Origin: DATECU01 sp035286745
GTDB lineage: Bacteria > Acidobacteriota > Vicinamibacteria > Fen-336
Reading direction: 5' to 3'
Assembly: GCA_035286745.1 (NCBI GenBank)
Contig: DATECU010000321.1
Span: forward strand, 1 to 13,183
Length of the DNA stretch: 13,183 bases
This document shows positions 1-8,187 of the stretch, in pieces (positions within the stretch are counted from its first letter, which is position 1; the number at the start of each line of letters is the position of its first letter). The notes beneath the pieces are model-generated. The model had not been told where the DNA came from. It was given only the letters and a program-made list of their open reading frames with translations, and ran no database searches. The position numbers and the translations under genes are program-made.

Positions 1-672
1 CAGCCAGAGCCGGGGTCGGGGGGGTAGCCGGCGGAGCACGGTCGCATCGAGGGCCAGAAGGACCACGGGAAGGGCGAGCGCGATGCCCTTGGAAAGGAGC
101 GCGCAAGCGAAGAGCAGGGCGCAGCCCAGCAGGCGTCGAGGCCGCCCTTGCGCAACCGCGGACAGGTAGGCGTTGAGGGCGAGCAGCGAGAAGAACCCGC
201 AGACGACGTCTCGACGCTCGCTGATCCACACCACGGATTCGACCCGCAAGGGGTGGACGGCAAAGAAGAGAGCGGCCGCGAGTGCCCCACCCAGGGCCGC
301 GGAGGCGGGAAGGCCGGGCTGGCGGAGCAGGAGGAGTCGGCGGGCGAGGAGCAGGAAGAGCACCGCGTTCGCCAGGTGAAACATTAGACTAGTTAGGTGG
401 TATCCGAAGGGCTTGAGCCCCCACACCAGGTAGTCGAGGCCGAGGGTGATCCAGGTGAGGGGGATGTAGTGCCCCATGTGGTTGGTGGTGAACATCCAGC
501 GGAGGTTGGCCGGGGCCAGGCCGCGGTAGTGGGGGTTTCCGAGGAAGTTCTTTCCGTCGTCGAGGGGGGCGAAATCGCTGGCCAGGGAGGGAACGAAGGC
601 CAGAAGCAGCGCCAGAACCAGGATGCCGCCAGCCAGCAGAGGCCGGGTCGGGAGGTGCCTTCCGTCTACCAC
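1..672 (-). CDS. TMTC-like multi-membrane glycosyltransferase (N-terminal part; runs off the left edge)
   Basis: An open minus-strand frame of 224 codons has no stop before the window edge, so only the N-terminal part is visible. I start it at GTG (670-672); no ATG lies near the N-terminus and no Shine-Dalgarno site precedes it, so the start is tentative. A first membrane segment (about residues 11-31) leads into an outer loop with an Asp-Asp pair (D38-D39) and an NP turn (46-47), the layout of the first loop of TMTC/PMT-type GT-C glycosyltransferases, where an acidic residue is thought to be catalytic. The HPLRVESVVWISERRD motif (140-155) and LLSKGIALALP (192-202) are typical of the bacterial family. 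By family, it would transfer a sugar from a lipid carrier onto a protein or glycan outside the membrane; the substrate is unknown. Many relatives end in TPR repeats, which cannot be seen here. It is divergent from the YfhO pair. Confidence 0.85.
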   Translation of the reverse strand, partial: MVDGRHLPTRPLLAGGILVLALLLAFVPSLASDFAPLDDGKNFLGNPHYRGLAPANLRWMFTTNHMGHYIPLTWITLGLDYLVWGLKPFGYHLTSLMFHLANAVLFLLLARRLLLLRQPGLPASAALGGALAAALFFAVHPLRVESVVWISERRDVVCGFFSLLALNAYLSAVAQGRPRRLLGCALLFACALLSKGIALALPVVLLALDATVLRRLPPRPRLWL

Positions 673-689
673 TTGGGCCGCATTGTAAG

Positions 690-3023
690 ATGGCGCGCGT
701 GCCTGTGGATCGCGCGCGAAGCCATTCTCCCAAACTCGCGCTGGCCCTGCTTCCCCCAACCGCCGCTGGCCTGCTGTTCCGGGACGCGCTCTTCCGGGGT
801 CACACGTTCTTCGAGCGCGACCTCTACTCCTACTACCGAGGTGCCAAGGCCCTGGTGGCTCCTCTGACCTCGGCGGCCGGAGGCCTTCCCACCTGGAACC
901 CCTACTTCGCCTCCGGCCAGCCCTTCGCGGCCAACCCGGAGCACGCCCTCTTCCATCCCCTCACCTGGCTCTTCCTGCTCCTCCCCTTCGAATGGGCCTT
1001 CCGCTTGCAGGTGATGCTCCCCGTCCTGGCTGCTGCGGCCTCCATGTCCTTCCTCCTGCGCTCGCTCCGCCGCAGTCGCTTCGCGGCGGCCTTTGGCGGT
1101 CTGGTCTGGGCGTTTGGCGGCTACACGCTTTCGGTGACCAACCTGCTGCCCACCCTGCTGGCAACCTCGGTGCTCCCCGCGGTCCTCGGCTTCACGCTGC
1201 GGGCGGCCCGGCAGGGGCGGGCCCGGGATCTGGCGGGCCTGGCCCTGACGTTTGGTGTGGAAGCGCTGGCTGGGGATCCGGTGACGCTCTTGATGACGCC
1301 CCTTCTGGTGGTCACCTGTGTCGTCCAGGTTGGCGTCGAGCGCAGGCGCCGACCTCCTGGGCTCTTCTGGCTCGGCGGCCCGCTCCTGGGGCTGCTGCTG
1401 GGAGGCTGCCTGGCCGGCGCCAGCCTGTTGCCGGGACTGCGCCTGGCCTCCCGCACCGTACGCGCTCAGGGGCTGGGTCCGGAGCAGGCCGACGTGTGGT
1501 CCATGCCACCCCAGCGGGTGCTGGAGCTTCTGGCGCCCCGGGCCCTCGGCCACCTGGGGACCCAAGACCCCGGCTACTGGGGCCTGCCGCTCTACCCGAC
1601 TCGCACCACGCCCTTCATCTACTCGCTCTACCCGGGTCTCCTGGCCACCTCGCTGGCCGCCGCCGTGGTCCTCTTGGCCGTCAGCAACCCGCGACGGCGC
1701 CGGTCGCGGACGGCGTTCGTGTGGAGCGGCGTGGGGCTGTTGGGTGGGCTTCTGGCCTTGGGAAGTCACTTCCCGCTCTGGGGCGTGGTGAAGGCCCTTC
1801 CTCTCTTCTCCGGAACCCGGTATCCGGAGAAGTTCGTGCTGATCTCCTGCCTCGCCCTCACGGTGCTGGCCGCCGACGGCTTTCACCGCCTCCTGCTGAG
1901 GGGCCGCGGAACGGCTCGCCTGGTGGGAGGGCTGCTGGCCCTAGGGGCGGTGGTCGGCGAGCCGCTGAGCTGGGCCCTGGGGCGGGCCTCGCAACTGGCG
2001 GTATCGGCGCCGGCGATTATGCGCGATGCCCTGCTGATGCTGATCACGGCGGCGGTGCTTGGCTTGGCGCTGGTCGCCTTCCGACGCTGCCCCCGAAGCG
2101 CGGGGCCGTGGCTCCTGCTCTTGGTTTCCGCGGGCGACCTGTTGCACCACGGACGGGCCCTGGTTCGCACACGCCCGGAGCAGACCCTCTCCGCCCCTCC
2201 CGCTCTGGCCCGGGAGATCCTGAGGGCCGCCCCGACGGGCCCCGTCTTCCACGCCGCGGGCTGGCTCCAGGCTCGCGAGGCGGACTTCGCGTTCCTGCGG
2301 CCTCCGCTGCCCGCCTTCTGGGGCATCGCCACCACCTTCGAGCCCGACTTCGATCTCACCGAGCTCACCTGGTCGGCGCAGGCCACAGAGGCTTTTCTCG
2401 AGGTCCTGCGGGCCCAGCCCCAGACCGGCTTTGCCGTGCTGCGGCGGCGAGGCGGGGAGATCGTGATCCGGCTCCGGGCTGGAACGCGAGTGGCTGACGG
2501 CTTGGTGGAGGCACCGCAGTTCTCGGACGGGCCGCTCGAGCTGCGTTTCGTCACCCCGGCCAAACCCTTCGCGTTCTGCGCCGAGAAGGTGCAGCGGGTG
2601 ACGGGGGTGGCGGGATGGAAGGAGGCTGCCCTGCGGCTGGGCACCGAGGCCTGGGACACGGTAGTTGTCGACGCCTCGGTGGCCGGGGTTCCGACCTCAC
2701 CCGCGGGCGGAGAGGTCCGCATCGTCGAGCGCAGGCCCAACCGCATCGTCATCGACGTCGTCGGGCGCGGGCCCGAATCCAGCCTGTTGGCCATCAACCA
2801 GACCTGGGACGAGTTCTGGACCGCCCGCATCGACGAGGTGGAGTCTCCCCTTCTGCGCGCCGACATCTCGTTGCAGGCGCTGCCGATCCCGCCCGGCGCC
2901 CGGCGCGTCGTGCTCACCTATCGCGATCCCTGGATCCCTGCTGGGCTGGCCCTCTCCGGGGCGGCTCTGGTCGCCACCCTGGGGCTCGGCCTCAGCAGAT
3001 CCCGCGGGGTCGCCGGCTCATGA
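690..3023 (+). CDS. YfhO-family multi-membrane protein, first of a tandem pair (putative GT-C glycosyltransferase)
   Basis: This 777-residue protein has many hydrophobic segments up to about residue 490, a large presumably outside domain (about 490-745) and a last membrane helix near 748-770. After the first helix comes an outer loop with FERDLYSYYRG (D44 is a candidate GT-C catalytic acid), then LPTWNPYFASGQPFAANP, the conserved start of YfhO-like proteins. RYPEKF (377-382) and, in the outer domain, NQTWDEFW (703-710) are shared with the next gene. YfhO proteins of Firmicutes glycosylate teichoic acids; Gram-negative members are mostly uncharacterised, so the acceptor here is unknown. The ATG at 690 has no clear Shine-Dalgarno site; GTG at 699 or 705 would also keep the first helix. 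The stop overlaps the next start by four bases (ATGA), so the two are probably translated together. Confidence 0.88.
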   Translation: MARVPVDRARSHSPKLALALLPPTAAGLLFRDALFRGHTFFERDLYSYYRGAKALVAPLTSAAGGLPTWNPYFASGQPFAANPEHALFHPLTWLFLLLPFEWAFRLQVMLPVLAAAASMSFLLRSLRRSRFAAAFGGLVWAFGGYTLSVTNLLPTLLATSVLPAVLGFTLRAARQGRARDLAGLALTFGVEALAGDPVTLLMTPLLVVTCVVQVGVERRRRPPGLFWLGGPLLGLLLGGCLAGASLLPGLRLASRTVRAQGLGPEQADVWSMPPQRVLELLAPRALGHLGTQDPGYWGLPLYPTRTTPFIYSLYPGLLATSLAAAVVLLAVSNPRRRRSRTAFVWSGVGLLGGLLALGSHFPLWGVVKALPLFSGTRYPEKFVLISCLALTVLAADGFHRLLLRGRGTARLVGGLLALGAVVGEPLSWALGRASQLAVSAPAIMRDALLMLITAAVLGLALVAFRRCPRSAGPWLLLLVSAGDLLHHGRALVRTRPEQTLSAPPALAREILRAAPTGPVFHAAGWLQAREADFAFLRPPLPAFWGIATTFEPDFDLTELTWSAQATEAFLEVLRAQPQTGFAVLRRRGGEIVIRLRAGTRVADGLVEAPQFSDGPLELRFVTPAKPFAFCAEKVQRVTGVAGWKEAALRLGTEAWDTVVVDASVAGVPTSPAGGEVRIVERRPNRIVIDVVGRGPESSLLAINQTWDEFWTARIDEVESPLLRADISLQALPIPPGARRVVLTYRDPWIPAGLALSGAALVATLGLGLSRSRGVAGS

Positions 3024-5218
3024 AGCACAGGGCGTCGGCCTGGGCGCTGGCCGCGGTGGTCCTGGCAACCGTGCTGGGGCTCTTTCCAGAAGCGCTGTTT
3101 CTGGACCAGAACTTCGTCGAACGAGACCTTGCGGTCTACTACCGCGCCACCAAGTCGCTGCTGGTCCATCTGACCTCGGCCTCGGGGGGCCTGCCGCTCT
3201 GGAATCCCTACTTCGCCTCCGGCCAGCCCTACGCCGCCAACCCTGGACATAACGTCTTTCATCCGGTGACCTGGCTGTTCGCGGTCCTGCCGTTCGCCTG
3301 GGCCTTTCGGCTCCAGGTCATTCTCCCCTTGCTGGCAGCCGCTGGCTCGATGTGGTTTCTCTTGCGCACCCTGGGGCGGAGTCGACCTGCGTCAGGCATG
3401 GGCGCGCTGGTCTGGGGCTTTGGCGGCTACACGCTCTCCACCACCAACGGTCTGCCCATTCTCTTCGGCATCAGCGTGCTCCCGGCCGTGCTGGGTTTCG
3501 TGATCCGAACCGCCACCTCCGGCCGCCGACAGGACTTGGCCGGACTCGGCTTGGCCTTCGGCCTCCTCTGTCTCGCCGGCGAACCGGTCACCCTGCTGGC
3601 CACACCCATCCTGCTGGTCGCTGCGCTGGCCCAGGTGGCAACCAGGACCGGGGCCCGGCCGATCGGCTTGGGCCGCCGACTGGTTCGCGTTGGACTCGGT
3701 CTGTTGCTCGGAGTCGCGATGGGCAGCGCGGTTTTGGCTCCGGCGGTGCGCCTGGCGAGTCGGTCTGTGCGAGCGGAGGGGATTCCCCCAGGCCAGGCGG
3801 ATCTCTGGTCGTTTCCGGCTATTCGTTTGGTGGAGGCGCTGGCTCCCCCGGCCCTGGGAGAGACGGGCACGGGCGGTTCCGGCTATCCCGGCTCCGCCCT
3901 CTACCCGCACCTGGGCAGGCCCTTCTTGCTCTCGATCTACCCCGGATTGCTGGCCAGCCTGCTGGCCGGCGCAGCGGTGATGGCCGCGGTCCGAAGACGC
4001 CGCTGGCGGGCGGTGCTGCCCTGGGCTTCAGCGGCCGCCCTGGGCCTTCTCTTGGCCGCCGGTCACCACTTCCCGTTATGGCCACTCGTCAGGGGTCTGC
4101 CCCTCTTCTCGGGGATTCGCTATCCCGAGAAGTTCATCCTGGTCACCTGCCTGGGCGTGACCGTGCTGGCGGCCCGCGGGTTCGACTGGCTTCGCTGCCG
4201 GCACCCACGCCGCACGATGCTGGCCGCCCTGGCCATGGTGGCTGCGATCGCTCTCGGGGTCGAGCTGACGCTGGCCGCCCGCGGCGGTCTGCTGGTGATG
4301 CTGGCCGCCGCCGTCTACGCGCTTGCGCTACAGCGTCTGAGCCAGTGGGGATGGCATGGAGGATCTCGAGTCCTCTGGCTGGCGGTGGCGCTGGACCTGG
4401 TCTTGGCGGGACGGCGGCTGGTCCCCACGCGACCGGAGGCTTACCTCTCGGCGCCCCCGCCGGTGGTGAGGAAGCTCCTGGATTCCCCGCCGCTTCGCCC
4501 GGTCTTTCACGGAGCGGCCTGGCGACAACCCGATCTGGACTACGAATCCGTGGTGCCCCCGCTGCCGGCCTTCTGGAGGGTCCCCACCGTCTTTCAGGCG
4601 GACTACGACCTGAGCGAGCTCCGCTGGTCGGCCCGGGCGACCCAGAGGTTCCTCACCACTCTCCGAGAGGATCCGGCGCTGGCCGTGGGCCTGTTGCGCC
4701 GCCGCGGGGCCGGCGCCGTGATCCGGGGCGACCGGCGAGCACCGGAACTGCTGTTCCTGCCGCAGCCACGTCCGTTCGCGTTTTGCGCGCCTCGCCTTGA
4801 GCGCTACCAGGGTGCGGGCGACTGGGCGCAGGCGGTGCGCCGTCTGGGCGCGGAGGCGGTGGAAGCCGTTCTGGTCGACGCGGCCGAGGCCGTCGATGTT
4901 CCCGCCGAGCCCTCGCCCGGTGTGGTCTCACTGCTGGAGCGGACCCCGGTCAGGATCGTCCTCGATGTCGATGCCGCCGGCCCCGGCCCCAGCCTGCTCG
5001 CCCTCAACCAAACCTGGGACGAGTTCTGGGTCGCCCGCCTGGACGGGCGGCCGGTGCGTCTCCTGCTCAGCGAGCTTTCCCTTTCGAGCGTCCTGGTGCC
5101 CGCCGGCCGACACCGAATCGACCTGACGTATAACGATCCTTGGGTGAGCCGGGGGTTGATCGTCTCGGGCCTCGCCCTGGTCGCGCTTCTCGGCCTAGTA
5201 GGGTGGCGGGGCCGCTGA
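3020..5218 (+). CDS. YfhO-family multi-membrane protein, second of a tandem pair
   Basis: This 732-residue protein is a clear paralogue of the gene before it, matching over its whole length: FVERDLAVYYR in the first outer loop (D36 is the candidate catalytic acid), LPLWNPYFASGQPYAANP, RYPEKF (367-372), the C-terminal NQTWDEFW (663-670) and a final helix near 708-728. The frame is open back to 2615, but the ATG at 3020 is chosen because it gives a basic N-terminus followed by a membrane helix, aligns with the paralogue and forms an ATGA overlap with the upstream stop. Ribosome binding ahead of it is weak, consistent with coupling. A lipid-carrier-dependent sugar transferase acting outside the membrane is the likely role; the substrate is not readable. 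Its last 24 bases overlap the 3' end of the opposing gene. Confidence 0.88.
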   Translation: MKHRASAWALAAVVLATVLGLFPEALFLDQNFVERDLAVYYRATKSLLVHLTSASGGLPLWNPYFASGQPYAANPGHNVFHPVTWLFAVLPFAWAFRLQVILPLLAAAGSMWFLLRTLGRSRPASGMGALVWGFGGYTLSTTNGLPILFGISVLPAVLGFVIRTATSGRRQDLAGLGLAFGLLCLAGEPVTLLATPILLVAALAQVATRTGARPIGLGRRLVRVGLGLLLGVAMGSAVLAPAVRLASRSVRAEGIPPGQADLWSFPAIRLVEALAPPALGETGTGGSGYPGSALYPHLGRPFLLSIYPGLLASLLAGAAVMAAVRRRRWRAVLPWASAAALGLLLAAGHHFPLWPLVRGLPLFSGIRYPEKFILVTCLGVTVLAARGFDWLRCRHPRRTMLAALAMVAAIALGVELTLAARGGLLVMLAAAVYALALQRLSQWGWHGGSRVLWLAVALDLVLAGRRLVPTRPEAYLSAPPPVVRKLLDSPPLRPVFHGAAWRQPDLDYESVVPPLPAFWRVPTVFQADYDLSELRWSARATQRFLTTLREDPALAVGLLRRRGAGAVIRGDRRAPELLFLPQPRPFAFCAPRLERYQGAGDWAQAVRRLGAEAVEAVLVDAAEAVDVPAEPSPGVVSLLERTPVRIVLDVDAAGPGPSLLALNQTWDEFWVARLDGRPVRLLLSELSLSSVLVPAGRHRIDLTYNDPWVSRGLIVSGLALVALLGLVGWRGR

Positions 5219-7003
5219 GGGCGCGGCTGCGTCCCCTCGAAGCAGAGCCTCCAGCTGCTGGCGCTGGACCTCGCTCAGGGCCAAGCTTGTCGCCTGCCTC
5301 GCCACCTCCCGCGCCTCCTCCAGCTGACCGTGCTCCGCCAGCAGGAGGGCGAGCCTGAACGCCACCGTGGGATCCCCGGGGGCTGCCTGGCGGGCCGCCC
5401 GAAACGCACCTATCGCCTCAGGGTTCCGGCCCTGCTTGCGCAGCAACACCCCCAGCACCGACTGGATGTCGGGATCACCGGGAAAGAGCGCGGCCGCTCG
5501 CCGAGCCTCCCCCAGCGCTTCTTGGGTCCGCCCCGCGGCATCCAGAGCCACCGGCAGGTTCTTCCAGGCCGGCACATAACCGGGGCTTCGCTCGACGATC
5601 GACCGGTAGCGACGCACCGCGTCTAGGGCATCCCCTTCCTGGAAGGCAAGGTTGCCCAGTCGCAGAGCCGGCAGCAAGGACGCGGGGTCCAGTTCGACGG
5701 CTCGGGAGAGGGCGCGCCGCGCCTGCCGGCGGTCACCGCCCTCCAGCGCCAGGCGTCCCGACTCCGCCCAGGCCACCGAGCTCCCGGGGTCGGCGTCGAG
5801 CTGCCGGGCCCAGAAGGCTCTTTCGTCTCGATAGGCGCGCATGTGGACCAGGGACAGACCGGCGAAGACGGCGATGACCGCGGCCAGCGACAGAAGACGC
5901 CAGCGGGCGAGGATGGGAGCAGACCCCAGGAGTCCCCAGGCCAGGGCCAGAGACGGCAGGTAGAGGTAGCGATCCATCACCAGCCACTCCGGGTTCAGCG
6001 CCCACAGGTTGAGGCAAGGAGCCAGCCAGGCCAGGAACCAGAGGCAGGGAAGGACAGCCGGCGGGCTGCGACGAATCCAGTATCCGGCAGCCAGGGCCGA
6101 CGCGGCCAGGGCGCCGAGGCTGGCGAGTGCGGGGGTTGAGAGAAGGGCTGGCACCGGTCGCACAGGGCTGAGCAGCGCGAGGTCCACCGGCCAGAACAGA
6201 AGGCGGAGGTACTCGGCAACCACCCGGGGCAAGCTGGCGATGGCCAAGAGCGGCGCGGGCGCTGACGGGAACGGCCGGGCCAAGGCGCCCAGGACCAGCA
6301 GACGAAGGACCAGGTAGGCGACGGTCACAACCCCGAGCACCGCCAGCGCCCGGCCGGTCGCGACGGGCTCGGCGCCGCGCAGGCGGCTCCACCCCCACTC
6401 CGCCGCCACCAGCAGGACCAGGCCGATGGCCGTTTCCTTGCTGAGGAGGGCCAGAGTGTAGAGCAGAGCCAGCCCCAGCAGCCGCGACCCTCCAGTGCGA
6501 GAGGCATAACCTAGGTACACGAGGTAGGCGGACAGCGAGAACAGACCCAGGAGAACGTCTTGGATTCCCGAGACCCAGGCCACCGAGTCGACGTGCACCG
6601 GGTGAAAGGAGAAGACGAGGGAGCCCAGAAGCGCGGCCAGCGGCATCTTGCCAAGGGCCCGCAAGACGCAGAACGCCAGCAGGCCGACCACGCCGTGGAG
6701 GACGCTCACCACGCCGTGCCAGGACGCCGGGTTGGTCCCCGCCAGAACGCGGATCGCGGCGACCGCGCTCAGAAAGAGCGGGCGGTAGTAGTTGCTCTGG
6801 ACACCCTCCCACGAGCGCGTGACCGCATCGATGTCGCCGGTGAAGTAGGCGGGCAGGCGACGCAGGTCGGCCACGGCAGCGCTGCCGAGGAGTGGAAGGT
6901 CGTCGTAGACGAAGCCGTAGCCCAGGGTAGGCAGGAAGAGCAGGACCGGAAGCGTCGCCGCCAGAGCCCCGGAGACCCAGACGGTCCGGGCCAGGCCCTT
7001 CAA
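5195..7003 (-). CDS. TMTC-like membrane glycosyltransferase with C-terminal TPR repeats
   Basis: About 602 residues. The N-terminal two thirds are membrane segments: a first helix (about 8-30), an outer loop with VYDDLPLLG (D34-D35), HPVHVDSVAWVSGIQD (134-149) and LLSKETAIG (186-194). These are the motifs of TMTC/PMT-like GT-C enzymes. From about 410 to 580 follow some five TPR units of 34 residues, for example GRNPEAIGAFRAARQAAPGD, ending in an Ala/Pro-rich tail. Eukaryotic TMTC proteins O-mannosylate cadherins; bacterial targets are mostly unknown, and the TPRs may bind the acceptor. The frame stays open to 7372, but that part lies over the M24 gene and is low-complexity and Arg-rich. I place the start at TTG (7001-7003), which overlaps the M24 stop as TTGA and directly precedes the first helix. 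It has no Shine-Dalgarno site, so translation probably depends on coupling. Confidence 0.87.
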   Translation of the reverse strand: MKGLARTVWVSGALAATLPVLLFLPTLGYGFVYDDLPLLGSAAVADLRRLPAYFTGDIDAVTRSWEGVQSNYYRPLFLSAVAAIRVLAGTNPASWHGVVSVLHGVVGLLAFCVLRALGKMPLAALLGSLVFSFHPVHVDSVAWVSGIQDVLLGLFSLSAYLVYLGYASRTGGSRLLGLALLYTLALLSKETAIGLVLLVAAEWGWSRLRGAEPVATGRALAVLGVVTVAYLVLRLLVLGALARPFPSAPAPLLAIASLPRVVAEYLRLLFWPVDLALLSPVRPVPALLSTPALASLGALAASALAAGYWIRRSPPAVLPCLWFLAWLAPCLNLWALNPEWLVMDRYLYLPSLALAWGLLGSAPILARWRLLSLAAVIAVFAGLSLVHMRAYRDERAFWARQLDADPGSSVAWAESGRLALEGGDRRQARRALSRAVELDPASLLPALRLGNLAFQEGDALDAVRRYRSIVERSPGYVPAWKNLPVALDAAGRTQEALGEARRAAALFPGDPDIQSVLGVLLRKQGRNPEAIGAFRAARQAAPGDPTVAFRLALLLAEHGQLEEAREVARQATSLALSEVQRQQLEALLRGDAAAPSAAPPPY

Positions 7004-8178
7004 GCCAGCAGCAGCAGCTCGCGCTGAATGTCGCCGGTCACTTCGGCTCGCCCCGGGTGGATGAACATGTCGATCTCGCTCCGCACCCCGAAGTCGGGGA
7101 GGTAGACGCCGGGCTCGATCGAGAAGCAGACGCCGGGGATGATCTTCCTCTGGTCCCGGGTCTCCAGGTTGTCGATGTTCACGCCGTTGCCGTGAACCTC
7201 GTAGCCGATGGAGTGGCCGGTGCGGTGCAGGAAGTAGGGACCGAAGCCGCGGCTTTCGATGAAGCCGCGCGACACGTCGTCGACCTCCCAGCCGGCGATG
7301 GTGCGGCCGGCGGCCACCGACTCGGTGACGAAAGCGATGGCGGCGTCGCGGGCGCCCTTGACCGCCTCCCACACCTCGCGCATCTTGACCGGCACCGCTT
7401 GGCCGCAGTAGCCCATCCAGGTGGCGTCGTAATAGACCGCCCGCGAATCGTTCGCCACCTTGGCCCAGAAGTCGATCAGCACCAGGTCACCCTGCTTGAT
7501 GGCGCGATCGTTAGGCCCAGGCGCGGTCTCGAAGTGCGGATCGGAGGCGTGGTCGTTGACGGCCACGATGCAGGGGTGGTGGGAGAAGAGCCCCTGCTCT
7601 TCGAAGCGCCGCATGATGAGGGCCTGGACCTCGCTCTCCTTGACCACGGTGTCGGTCCGGAGCCGCGTTCGAATCAGCTCGAAGGCCGCGTCCTTGGCGG
7701 CCACGCAGCCGCGGGCGGCCCGGTCGTGAAGGTCCTTCTGCTCGGGGGTCCAGCGCGCCTCGAAGAACTGCACCAGATCGGCCGAGCTCACCACCTCCGG
7801 CCCTGCCGCTTTCACCATCTCCACTGTTCCCGCGTCCACCCGACCCACGTAGGGGATGGCGGCGCCGGCGCTGTACTCCATGGCCACCCGCTTCATCCCG
7901 GCGAGGTGGCCCTTGAGCAGCGCCTCCAGCTCCTTCCAGGAACGGTAAAGGACGCTCTGTCCGGGCGCCCCCTTGAGCGCGTTAGGCTCGATCACGTGCA
8001 GGATGGCCACCGGCTGGCCGTTTGCCGGAATCAGGAAGAACCAGCGACGGGTGCCGATCTGGTGCTCGTCGAAGCCGATCACGCTGCGGGCGATCGGATT
8101 GCTGCCCCGGAAGTCGTAGAGCAGCCAGCCGTCGATCCCCTGCTCGGCAAGGGCCTTCTGGATACCGGCGATGTCCAT
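7000..8178 (-). CDS. M24 family metallopeptidase (Xaa-Pro aminopeptidase/prolidase-like)
   Basis: A 392-residue cytoplasmic protein, normal length for prolidase and aminopeptidase P relatives. An N-terminal creatinase-like domain (about 1-140) precedes the pita-bread catalytic domain. Five dinuclear-metal ligands can be placed: D236 (LIDFWAK), D251 (YYDATW), H322 (HRTGHSIG), E355 (SIEPGVYLP) and E368 (RSEIDMF). H210 or H215 in NDHASDPHF would be the substrate-binding histidine. The two aspartates are 15 residues apart rather than the usual 11, which fits a divergent M24 subgroup; true Xaa-Pro specificity is not shown. There is no signal peptide. The ATG at 8178 has AGGAG six bases upstream (8185-8189), overlapping the stop of the preceding Bax inhibitor-like gene. 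It is the middle gene of the three-gene operon, and its stop overlaps the next start. Confidence 0.93.
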   Translation of the reverse strand: MDIAGIQKALAEQGIDGWLLYDFRGSNPIARSVIGFDEHQIGTRRWFFLIPANGQPVAILHVIEPNALKGAPGQSVLYRSWKELEALLKGHLAGMKRVAMEYSAGAAIPYVGRVDAGTVEMVKAAGPEVVSSADLVQFFEARWTPEQKDLHDRAARGCVAAKDAAFELIRTRLRTDTVVKESEVQALIMRRFEEQGLFSHHPCIVAVNDHASDPHFETAPGPNDRAIKQGDLVLIDFWAKVANDSRAVYYDATWMGYCGQAVPVKMREVWEAVKGARDAAIAFVTESVAAGRTIAGWEVDDVSRGFIESRGFGPYFLHRTGHSIGYEVHGNGVNIDNLETRDQRKIIPGVCFSIEPGVYLPDFGVRSEIDMFIHPGRAEVTGDIQRELLLLA

Positions 8179-8187
8179 GAGTTTCTC

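Noticed and set aside
666..1886. Minus-strand open frame of 406 codons opposite the first YfhO gene
   Set aside because: Gln/Arg/Glu-rich low-complexity shadow of a well-supported membrane protein.
2615..3019. Upstream extension of the second YfhO protein
   Set aside because: The extension is a low-complexity frame inside the first YfhO gene; the ATGA start at 3020 aligns with the paralogue.
7004..7372. Upstream extension of the TMTC-TPR protein
   Set aside because: Arg/His-rich translation antiparallel in composition to the M24 coding frame, with no membrane segment or motif.
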